Part shown: piece after piece, positions 57,274 through 64,000 of the stretch
Numbering within the stretch: the stretch's first letter is position 1
Layout: every line of letters starts with the position of its first letter
From: Myxococcales bacterium
GTDB taxonomy: Bacteria > Myxococcota_A > Polyangia > Polyangiales > Ga0077539
Assembly: GCA_016792845.1 (NCBI GenBank)
Contig: JAEUKH010000029.1
Coordinates: forward strand, 533,911-597,910
Direction: 5' to 3'
DNA: 64,000 nt
The notes under the pieces: model-generated
Seen by the model: the letters and a program-made list of their open reading frames with translations, nothing else
Database searches by the model: none
Told to the model about the DNA's origin: nothing
Made by a program: the position numbers and the translations under genes

Positions 57274-58038
57274 TCAGCGGCGCCGAAACAGCGTCGAGAC
57301 CCGCTGCGCGATGGCCCGCACGGCCCCGGGGTGCCGCGCGTCGAGCACCGCGCCGTCGTGACCCGACAGCACGACGTGGCCCTCAAAGACGCCCTCAGGG
57401 TGGGCCTCGCCCGTGTAGCGGTACCGTCGAATGAACATCGCCACCAACACAAGCTCGGCCCCGTCGACGCTGACCGCGCTGTTGCGCCCGCGTGACCACG
57501 CGCCGAGACGGCCGAGGGGCGAGCCGCGCAAGACCTCCTGGGCCGCCGCGAGGGCCTCGTCGCGGTCGCGCGAAGGGGCGATGACAACGCCCGGGTCGAG
57601 GCGCTGCCCCACCCGCGCCACGAGGGCCTCGTCGGCCAAGGGGAGGGCGCCCAACGCGGGCGCGAAGGCCAGGCCGTCTCGGGCGGCGATGGGCACCGTC
57701 TCGGCGCGGCGCACGAAGGGCCTCGGGGCCCGGGCCGCCTCGTCGGCCACGAAGCGGCCAAAGGGCGTGGCGCCGTCGCGGGGCTCCGGGGCGCGCCCCT
57801 CGGTCACCGTCGCCCGCACCCGCCACACCGGAAACCACAGCAGAAAGCACGGCTCTAGGTCGGCCCGGTGGCTGTCGCGGGGGCGCGTCACGCCCGATTG
57901 AATCTCTGCGCGGCACCGCGCCTCGGCGTCGTCGAGGGGCAGCCGCGGGGGCAAGACCCAGGTCGCCCCCGGGTCGCTCACGAGGGGCTCGGCGAGGGGC
58001 GGGGCGAAGGGGCCAAACCGCGGAGACGACGCACGCAT
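57274..58038 (-). CDS. Uncharacterised protein, 254 aa
   Basis: Start chosen at the ATG of MRASSPRFGPF. No signal peptide. One region, CFLLWFPVWRVRATVTEG, resembles strand-rich sequences of secretion or sensor proteins but I recognise no family. The second half contains LVARVGQRLDPGVVIAPSRDRDEALAAAQEVL and an apparent beta hairpin (SVDGAELVLVAMFIRRYRY). Tail-to-tail with the PP2C gene, 4 bp between. Function unknown. Confidence 0.72.
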   Translation of the reverse strand: MRASSPRFGPFAPPLAEPLVSDPGATWVLPPRLPLDDAEARCRAEIQSGVTRPRDSHRADLEPCFLLWFPVWRVRATVTEGRAPEPRDGATPFGRFVADEAARAPRPFVRRAETVPIAARDGLAFAPALGALPLADEALVARVGQRLDPGVVIAPSRDRDEALAAAQEVLRGSPLGRLGAWSRGRNSAVSVDGAELVLVAMFIRRYRYTGEAHPEGVFEGHVVLSGHDGAVLDARHPGAVRAIAQRVSTLFRRR

Positions 58039-58073
58039 CAACGTCGGCAGTGTACCTCGTGCGCCGCGGGCCT

Positions 58074-59846
58074 TCACCCGCTCGTCGACGAATCTGACCG
58101 ATCGGCGAGGGTCACCGTGCGCTCGACGAAGCCCACCCGCGAGCTGCCCACCCGGAGCCTGACCTCGCCGCGCCCGCGTACGATCACCCGCGCCTCGGCC
58201 TCGCTCACGCTCCCTCGACTGCGAAGAAAGAACAGCGTCGAGGCCCCGTAGAGGCCGCGCCCCCAACCCTGGAGGTGGCCGAGCGAGATCGGGTGCGGGG
58301 TGTCGTCAAAGAGGCGCTGCGTTTCGCTCAAGAAGACTTGCAAATACGGCGCTTCATTGTGGGGTAGATCTTTCGCCTCGGCCACGACGTAGGTGCTGAG
58401 ATAGCCGAGGTTTTGCACCCTCACGGTGATGGCCGTGAGGTCGTCGCCGAGGGGGCGCTGGGTGACCTCGGCGAGGCTGAGCCGCGGGGCCATCGCGGCG
58501 ACGCGAAAGAAGGCCATCGCCTGGGCGCGGCAGACGCTGCCGAGCTGGTCGTAGGGAGGGTTCCAGATGCCGACCCGAGGGTCGACGCCGCCGAGCTCGA
58601 CGGGGCCGAGCTGGGGGTGCTCGAAGCGGCGCCAGGGTCGCACGATGCGCGAGGCGTTGTGCTGGTGATCCCACTTGGCGAGCTTGACAAAGTCTTTGCG
58701 CGTCATCGTCGTGTAATGGTCGACGAAGGGCTTCTTCCGCTCGATGCCGAGCTGGTGAAAAATATCCCAGAGTTCGCACACATACGCGAGCGTCCCGCGG
58801 TGGTGATACCCGTAATCGGTGAGGTCGCCGTGCAGGGGCTTCTCGGGCTCGTAGAGAAACTCCTCGAAGCCCGACACCATCGGGTACCCCGTATACCGGG
58901 CGCCCCACTCGCCGATCTGGCGCCACACCCCGAGGTCTTCGGCGGGCATCTTGTGGTCGGGCTTGTCGCCGTACGGTCTGATGAACACGCCCCCGAAGGT
59001 GTGCAGATTCAGCCACGCGAAGATCTCTGGGTGGGCGGTGACGAAGCGCACCACCGCGAGGGTCTCGGGCTCGCTCGCGGGCCACGCGCCGGCCCCCGCC
59101 TGGCGAGGCTCGGGCGCCCACGACCAGGGGAAGTTGCGGTTCAAATCGACATCGTTGTCTTGAAGGAAGTACGGGTCAGGGATGCTGCGCCCGTCGTAGT
59201 TTTCAATCATCCCTTCAGGGTAGACTTTGTAGTACGGCCCAGGGTCGTCGAGGGTGCGCGGCACGAGCAGCCCGGGGTGCTCGGGGCTCTCTGCGAACTC
59301 GCCCGTGGGGTCTTCTCGGCGCATCACCAGCGCGAGCCCGTCGCCGTCGAGGTCGCGGTGCACCCACCGGGCGTGGAGCTTCGCCGTACGACGGTCGCGC
59401 GGCACCGAGCGCACATACCGCCCGGTGCTCAGCACGGCCTCGGCGCCGTCGGGGCTCATCCGCGGGAGGATGAACCATCGCACCGCCCGCAGCGCGGCCA
59501 GGGTGTGCCCGGGGAGCGAGAGAAAATCGCTGTCGTCGCTGGGGTCGAGGTGCAGCCGCAGGGCGTCTTCGGCGAGGCCGAGGGCCACGCTCGACCCCGC
59601 GACCTCGCTCGCGTGCATGTTGCCGTCGACCCACACCGAAGGGCGGACGCGGTCGGGCTCGGGGCCCACCGTGAGGAGCCACAAGGGGCGCCCCTCGGGG
59701 GTCTCGCCGAGGCTCTCCATTCGGCAGAGCGAGGGGAAGGCGTCGCACCAGGCGCGCATCTGCGCCACCAGGTCGTCGTACTTGAGATACCGCGCGCGAA
59801 AGCCCTTCGAGAGCGAATCAAGCCGAGAGATGTCGTCGTGGCTCAT
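58074..59846 (-). CDS. M14 family zinc carboxypeptidase
   Basis: 590 residues. Zinc ligands HASE (about H78, E81) and NLHTFGG (about H282), substrate-binding DLNRNFPW, and the catalytic Glu in YVCELWD (about E358) make a complete M14 site. A C-terminal domain (~410-590) follows, with a beta-rich module (AITVRVQNLGYLSTYVVAEA). No signal peptide is visible, unlike many secreted M14 enzymes. Substrates could be peptides or murein peptides. Start at 59846 or the GTG at 59849. Confidence 0.9.
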   Translation of the reverse strand: MSHDDISRLDSLSKGFRARYLKYDDLVAQMRAWCDAFPSLCRMESLGETPEGRPLWLLTVGPEPDRVRPSVWVDGNMHASEVAGSSVALGLAEDALRLHLDPSDDSDFLSLPGHTLAALRAVRWFILPRMSPDGAEAVLSTGRYVRSVPRDRRTAKLHARWVHRDLDGDGLALVMRREDPTGEFAESPEHPGLLVPRTLDDPGPYYKVYPEGMIENYDGRSIPDPYFLQDNDVDLNRNFPWSWAPEPRQAGAGAWPASEPETLAVVRFVTAHPEIFAWLNLHTFGGVFIRPYGDKPDHKMPAEDLGVWRQIGEWGARYTGYPMVSGFEEFLYEPEKPLHGDLTDYGYHHRGTLAYVCELWDIFHQLGIERKKPFVDHYTTMTRKDFVKLAKWDHQHNASRIVRPWRRFEHPQLGPVELGGVDPRVGIWNPPYDQLGSVCRAQAMAFFRVAAMAPRLSLAEVTQRPLGDDLTAITVRVQNLGYLSTYVVAEAKDLPHNEAPYLQVFLSETQRLFDDTPHPISLGHLQGWGRGLYGASTLFFLRSRGSVSEAEARVIVRGRGEVRLRVGSSRVGFVERTVTLADRSDSSTSG

Positions 59847-59907
59847 CACGGTGTGTGACTCTTTGATAGGTGTAAAAGGCGCGTAAAGACCAGGCGCGCG
59901 GCGCGGT

Positions 59908-61131
59908 TTAGAACCAGGTGCTAAACCCGAGCAGGAGCGTACTCTGGCGGCGCGCGTTGGGCACCCAGCTCATGGTCATCATGTCGCGGGCGACGTCGCC
60001 GCGGAAGAACATGTCGCCGTCAGACTCGTCGTGGCGAAACTCAAGCTTGAACGAGACGTGCTCGTTGGGCCGCGCGTCGAGGGTCACGGTGCCCGACGCC
60101 ACGGTGTTGGCGCTCTCAAGGAAGATGTACTCGGCCCCCTCGGGGATCACCTCGTGGAGCGCGTCGACGCGGAGCGCGGTGTACAGCCACGAGCTCAGGC
60201 GGTACCGACCGTAGAGCGCCAGGCCCGCGAAGCCCGCGTCGCCCAGGAGCGTCGGCTCGTACCCCGCGAAGAGGTCGCCGCGGAGGGCGAGGCGGTCGCT
60301 CAGCTGCCACTGGCCGTACGCGTTCAAGGTGTGACGCGGGCGAGCCCCCTCGGCGGCGCCGCGCCACCGCTCGACCCCGGCCGAGTACTGAACGGTGAAG
60401 AAGTTGTCACCGTCCTCCCACTCGAAGGCCCCGAGGAAGGTCTTGTACGGCGTCTCATCGGTGTTGATCTGATCCCACCCGTTGTAGACGCCGCCGCTCA
60501 CGACGCCGTGGGCGCCGACGGGGTAGGTGACCCGCGCGCCGGCCATCTGAAAGGGCGCGGCGGCGAAGATGTTCGAGTACGACCAGTTCCAGTTTTGCCA
60601 GACGGCCATGTCTTCGATGCTGTAGGGGGCGACGTAGATGCCCGCCTCGACGCCGAGCCCGCGGCCGATGCCGGTGCGGTACCGTAGGGTGACCTCTTGA
60701 ATGAGCCGCCACAAGAGATCGAGCTCCAGGCTCCGCGCGGGGGCGTAGAAGGTCTCGGGGTAGACGCCGAGCTGAAGCTGCAAATGCCCGCTCACGCGGC
60801 CGTAACGGTACCGCGAATCAAGCAACAGGTTCTGAACGCTCAACAGGTTGTGCGCCTGGTCGTAGTACCGAAAAGCCGTCAGCCCGTTCGACGGGTTGTT
60901 GAGATTGTACTGGTAATAAAACTCGGCGGTGCCAGACCAGTGAAAGCCCTCGGGGGTCTCTTCATCGTCGGCCTGCGCTGCGGGCGCGTTGGGCCCCGCA
61001 GGGGTCTGCGCTTCGCTGGGCGTCGAGGCCGCAGTGGGGGGCGTCGAGGGCGGGGTCTGGGCGCGCAACCGCCCGGGCGTCATGAGGGCGGTGAGACACA
61101 ACGAAACCGCAACACAAAAGCGTGTAGACAC
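59908..61131 (-). CDS. Outer-membrane porin-like beta-barrel (BBP2/OmpL-like)
   Basis: 407 residues with a signal peptide (VAVSLCLTALMTPGRLRA) and an N-terminal Pro/Ala/Thr-rich linker. The barrel has a typical first strand (TAEFYYQYNLNNPSNG), many amphipathic strands (FTVQYSAGVERW, LALRGDLFAGYEP, LYGRYRLSSWLYTALRVDAL) and a terminal aromatic residue (LLLGFSTWF). Matches the OmpL-like porin (BBP2) pattern. Likely an outer-membrane channel or exporter; the solute is unknown. Confidence 0.85.
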   Translation of the reverse strand: MSTRFCVAVSLCLTALMTPGRLRAQTPPSTPPTAASTPSEAQTPAGPNAPAAQADDEETPEGFHWSGTAEFYYQYNLNNPSNGLTAFRYYDQAHNLLSVQNLLLDSRYRYGRVSGHLQLQLGVYPETFYAPARSLELDLLWRLIQEVTLRYRTGIGRGLGVEAGIYVAPYSIEDMAVWQNWNWSYSNIFAAAPFQMAGARVTYPVGAHGVVSGGVYNGWDQINTDETPYKTFLGAFEWEDGDNFFTVQYSAGVERWRGAAEGARPRHTLNAYGQWQLSDRLALRGDLFAGYEPTLLGDAGFAGLALYGRYRLSSWLYTALRVDALHEVIPEGAEYIFLESANTVASGTVTLDARPNEHVSFKLEFRHDESDGDMFFRGDVARDMMTMSWVPNARRQSTLLLGFSTWF

Positions 61132-61311
61132 AGCAGCCTATACCTCCGATGGGGCGCGATGATGCATGGTGTCAGGCCCCGCGCATAGCCCGATTTTTCA
61201 CGCTCGCGGGTGCGCCGCGCTTGCGCCCAAAGCGGGCGACGGCGAGGGCGGAGGTTCTTTGAGCGCGCGCATCATTCCCCCGGCGGGGGCAATGCGGGTA
61301 GAGTCTGCGGG

Positions 61312-62889
61312 GTGAGCGCGGCGAAGCGATGGGCGTGGTGTGCGGGCCTCGGGGCCCTCTTCTTTGCGGGCGCGTCAGCGGCCCAGGTTCGACAGCCTGA
61401 TGGCACCCAGGTGCCGACGCGACGCAGCGACGACGGGCCGAGCGTCTCCGACGTGCTCGGGATGCGCGGCGAGACCAACCTCATGGCGCCCGCGACGCCC
61501 TATGACGCGCAGGCCAACGCGCGGCAAGACCCGCAGACCTTTCGGCCGGGGTGTCGCATCTCGTTCCGCGTGATCGCGCGGTACGCGGGCGATCTTGACG
61601 CCTTCGGGTGGTACAACGTCGACCCCGCGCGCAGCGCGCCGCCGCCCGAGAGCGAGCGGTACACCATCGTGCCCGCGGCCAACCAGATGACCCCGATGGC
61701 CGGGGGCGGCGTGGGCTTCGTGGCGAGCCTCAGCATCGGCTCTGACTCGCGCTACCGCGGCGGCGACATCGGCTTCTTTCTCGACAATCGCTCGTCGGGC
61801 GGCGTCTTCTACACAGAGCGTCGCTACCAGCCCATGGCGGTGCCAAACTACGTCTACGCTGTCATCTATGACAGCCGCGTAACCCAAGGCGCATTCTACT
61901 TCGCGTGGGAAGATCTCATTCGAGACAACGACAACGACTTTAATGACCTCGTGGTCATGGTCGACAACCTCACCTGCACCGGCGGGGGCGACCCGTGCCC
62001 CGTGCCGGGCCTGCAAGGCGTGTGTGCGATGGGCACCCGCCAGTGCCGCAACGCCGAGCTCGTGTGCGTCTCGACCAACCAGCCCACCCCCGAGCGGTGC
62101 GACGGGCTCGACAACGACTGCAACGGTCAGGTCGACGACGGCGAGGGCCTCTGCGGCGCGCGGCAGGTCTGCGACCGCGGGGTCTGCGTCGAGCAGTGTA
62201 CGCCCGAGCTCGGGTGCCTCCCGGGTTCGGTGTGCTCGGCCCGCGGCGCGTGCGTCGAGATGGCCTGCGAGACCGTGACCTGCAACTCAGGCTCGGTGTG
62301 CCGCGGGGGCATGTGCCGCGAGGCCTGCATGGGCGTCACCTGCCCGGTGGGGCAGAGCTGCCGTCTCGGGCGCTGCATCGACCCTTGCGCGGGGCTGACG
62401 TGTGACAGCGACCAGGTGTGCGTCGCGGGGGTGTGTCAGCCGCGGTGCCCGTGCCGGCGGTGCGGCGCCAACGAGATGTGCTTCAGCGACGGCCGCTGCC
62501 GCGCGGCCGATTGCGCGACGGTGACCTGCGGCGAAGGCCAGTACTGCCAGGGCGGGCGCTGCCTCGACGCGTGCGCAAACGCCATGTGCCCCGGGGGCGC
62601 CGCGTGTGTGCGGGGCCGGTGTGTCGAGCCCGCGGCCGACGCGGGGGTCGACGCCGGGGCGCGGCCTGATGTGCCGGTGCCTCCGCGCGACGCGGGGCAG
62701 CCCGTGGTCGACGCGGGCTTTGACGCCGGGCAGCGGCGCGACACCGGCAACGAGACCGGGCCCATCGAGGCGCCCGATTCGACGGGGTGCGCCTGCCGTA
62801 CGGGGCGCGGCGCGGGGGGCGACCGGCGCGCGATGGCGCTGGGCCTGAGCCTCGCAGCGGTGTGCCTGCGGCGAAGGCGTCGTCGGTGA
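61312..62889 (+). CDS. DUF4114/MopE surface protein with MYXO-CTERM-like anchor
   Basis: 525 residues from the GTG at 61312. Signal peptide (AGLGALFFAGASAAQ). DUF4114-like domain with FYFAWEDLIRDNDNDFNDL (calcium-type Asp cluster, ~170-225). One MopE motif (CDGLDNDCNGQVDDGEG). Cys-rich repeats (VTCxxGSVCRxGxCRxxC, ~275-455) and a short DAG-rich linker. The C-terminus has TGCACRTGRG, a hydrophobic stretch (MALGLSLAAVCL) and an Arg tail, as in MYXO-CTERM sorting signals processed by myxosortase. A CCCCC-GGC-GGGGG hairpin lies 23 bp before the start codon. Anchored to the cell surface; metal binding is likely. Confidence 0.87.
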   Translation: MSAAKRWAWCAGLGALFFAGASAAQVRQPDGTQVPTRRSDDGPSVSDVLGMRGETNLMAPATPYDAQANARQDPQTFRPGCRISFRVIARYAGDLDAFGWYNVDPARSAPPPESERYTIVPAANQMTPMAGGGVGFVASLSIGSDSRYRGGDIGFFLDNRSSGGVFYTERRYQPMAVPNYVYAVIYDSRVTQGAFYFAWEDLIRDNDNDFNDLVVMVDNLTCTGGGDPCPVPGLQGVCAMGTRQCRNAELVCVSTNQPTPERCDGLDNDCNGQVDDGEGLCGARQVCDRGVCVEQCTPELGCLPGSVCSARGACVEMACETVTCNSGSVCRGGMCREACMGVTCPVGQSCRLGRCIDPCAGLTCDSDQVCVAGVCQPRCPCRRCGANEMCFSDGRCRAADCATVTCGEGQYCQGGRCLDACANAMCPGGAACVRGRCVEPAADAGVDAGARPDVPVPPRDAGQPVVDAGFDAGQRRDTGNETGPIEAPDSTGCACRTGRGAGGDRRAMALGLSLAAVCLRRRRRR

Positions 62890-63845
62890 CCGCGGCGGCG
62901 CTCTCGGCCTTCGAGGGGCGCTTGTTCGCGCCCGCCCGCCCGCGGCTCGTCGAGGCCCTCTCGGCGGTCACCAATCTCGAACCCGCGGTGTGGCACGAGG
63001 TGCTGGCCTCGCCGCGCTGGAGCTGGGATCTCGACCGCGGTCTCGATTGGGCCTCGGTCGCGGGCGAGACGCGCACGGTGCAGTTTACGGGTCGGCTCAA
63101 AGAGCTGCTCATCAAGCCGAGTGAGGCGTGGGAGACCTTCGCCGCGCGGGGCATCATCCCCGACGACTGGGTGGGTTCGACGGCGCAGCGCGGCTTCGCG
63201 GTGAGCCACGATCGGTACTGCCCGTTCAGCATCGAGGCGTGCATCAACGTCGCGAGCCAGGCCGCCGAGGTGGTCGCGGCCGAGCGCTACGCCCGCGAGG
63301 TGTACGAACGCCTCGGCGGGTTCAGCCCCGGGCACGCCCTGCGCATCGTGTGGAAGACGCCCTACACGGCCCCAAACGGCGGGCCCACCCGGGGGCTCTC
63401 GAACCGAATGACCCTCCCGCTCGGGGGGCCGCCGATGTGGGTGGCCCTGGCCTTGGCGGGTGACCCGGCGGTGGTTCCGCCGCCGCCGCGCCGGGGTCGT
63501 GAGCGCCTGCCGCCCCCCGCAGCGCCCACCGAGCCTCGCATCGAGCGCGTGCTCGACAACGAGAGTTGGGCCGACGGCACCCTGGTCGAGACGGCCCTCG
63601 ATCGCCTCGACGCCCTCTCGCCCGCCGAGGTCTACCCCGAGCGCGTGCGCATCGCCGGGCGCGACGTGCCCGTACCCGCGGCCATCCGCGGTCAACGCCG
63701 CGACGCCCTGGGCGACTGGCAGACCCCGTTGCGCGCGCTCTATCAGCTCGGGTTCGGCCTCGAATGGATCTCCAAACGCGCGATCACCCTCATCTTTCCG
63801 TCGTTGCCGCTGACGACCCGGGCGCTCAAGGCGTGGTGGTACTGA
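62886..63845 (+). CDS. Uncharacterised protein, 319 aa
   Basis: GTG start overlaps the preceding stop as GTGA, so translation is coupled to the MYXO-CTERM gene. No signal peptide. Distinctive stretches are NLEPAVWHEVLASPRWSWD, VQFTGRLKELLIKPSEAWE, FSIEACINVASQAAEVV and a basic Pro-rich linker (PPPPRRGRERLPPP). Mostly helical. No family recognised. A role in processing or sorting the upstream surface protein is only a guess from coupling. Confidence 0.72.
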   Translation: MTAAALSAFEGRLFAPARPRLVEALSAVTNLEPAVWHEVLASPRWSWDLDRGLDWASVAGETRTVQFTGRLKELLIKPSEAWETFAARGIIPDDWVGSTAQRGFAVSHDRYCPFSIEACINVASQAAEVVAAERYAREVYERLGGFSPGHALRIVWKTPYTAPNGGPTRGLSNRMTLPLGGPPMWVALALAGDPAVVPPPPRRGRERLPPPAAPTEPRIERVLDNESWADGTLVETALDRLDALSPAEVYPERVRIAGRDVPVPAAIRGQRRDALGDWQTPLRALYQLGFGLEWISKRAITLIFPSLPLTTRALKAWWY

Positions 63846-63876
63846 GGGCGTGCCCCGGTCTAGAGACGCGATCAAG

Positions 63877-64000
63877 TATCCGGACCGAGCCATGCAAAGG
63901 GACACGAGTCCTGCAAGGCGCTGAGGCGAAGACGGGCTGTTGGCCCGTCGAGACTCGGCAACGCAGCGGGGCGACGGGGCCCTGCCGCAGGGCGACGGGA
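63877..64000. other. Hairpin-rich terminal segment, possible structured RNA or element end
   Basis: Within 100 bp: hairpin GGAC-ACGA-GTCC (63900-63911), a perfect 7-bp stem GACGGGC/GCCCGTC (63931-63949), and GCCCTG-CCG-CAGGGC (63979-63993) flanked by direct repeats GCGACGGG (63971 and 63992). CCGAG (63885) can pair with CTCGG (63954) around the first two hairpins. No coding pattern. The window ends here, so identity is open. Confidence 0.45.

Noticed and set aside
59850..59907. Terminator after the porin-like gene
   Set aside because: The only stem is a 5-bp GCGCG/CGCGC with an 11-nt loop and a short T run, too weak to assert.

Overview
The window is GC-rich bacterial chromosome in which third codon positions are almost always G or C. 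It probably comes from a myxobacterium-like member of the Myxococcota (Polyangiales/Sandaracinaceae type). This is inferred from family content: repeated MopE-type CNGxDDDCDG metal-binding motifs, many RCC1 repeats, Cys-rich lipoproteins of the kind abundant in this phylum, a MYXO-CTERM-like C-terminus, a kinase-like receptor and a PP2C phosphatase. I see no insertion sequence, prophage, integrase, CRISPR array or rRNA operon. One tRNA gene (Arg, CCG) is present.

Layout. 1-17.2 kb: a giant secreted, disulfide-rich protein (at least 4904 aa, 5' end outside the window) built from eight consecutive seven-bladed RCC1 propellers (56 blades counted). The propellers lie between two arrays of six disintegrin-like 32-residue repeats, followed by a MopE array and a C-terminal discoidin-like domain. 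Two Cys-rich lipoproteins follow, then a good intrinsic terminator. 17.3-19.3 kb: an unknown protein and ferrochelatase. 19.3-24.4 kb (minus): a TgpA-like transglutaminase, a DUF58 protein and a MoxR ATPase, coupled by stop/start overlaps, with a bifunctional kinase/HAD phosphatase upstream. 24.5-28.5 kb: mainly uncharacterised proteins, a UPF0225/YchJ protein and a repeat-rich 353-bp gap. 28.5-36.8 kb: a GH92 mannosidase lipoprotein, divergent from a compact set of TerB-acyl-CoA oxidase fusion, SF1 helicase and unknown protein.

36.8-43.8 kb: a HiPIP divergent from a di-haem cytochrome c peroxidase, an unknown protein, a C2-like Cys-rich lipoprotein, an MpaB/DUF2236 oxygenase and a membrane-anchored pseudokinase. 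44-50.8 kb: a MopE-type lipoprotein, argB, an unknown lipoprotein, a MATE transporter, an outer-membrane barrel candidate and an SGNH-like lipoprotein. 50.8-54.4 kb: an envelope-stress or metal-type operon (Spy/CpxP-like sensor, small membrane protein, OmpR-type regulator, histidine kinase) preceded by CTTCACA direct repeats, then a small lipoprotein. 54.4-64 kb: tRNA-Arg, a TerB-like protein, a FrnE/DsbA thiol oxidoreductase coupled to a Cys-cluster protein, PP2C phosphatase, M14 carboxypeptidase, porin-like barrel, a DUF4114/MopE MYXO-CTERM protein and an unknown protein. The last ~120 bases fold into several hairpins and may be the start of a structured RNA or mobile element cut by the window edge.

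The strongest theme is the cell envelope: extracellular Cys-rich, metal-binding repeat proteins and lipoproteins, outer-membrane barrels, periplasmic redox proteins and a periplasmic stress-sensing operon. The most unusual object is the giant eight-propeller protein with its disintegrin-like arrays. All functional statements rest on motif recognition by eye; no database search was run.
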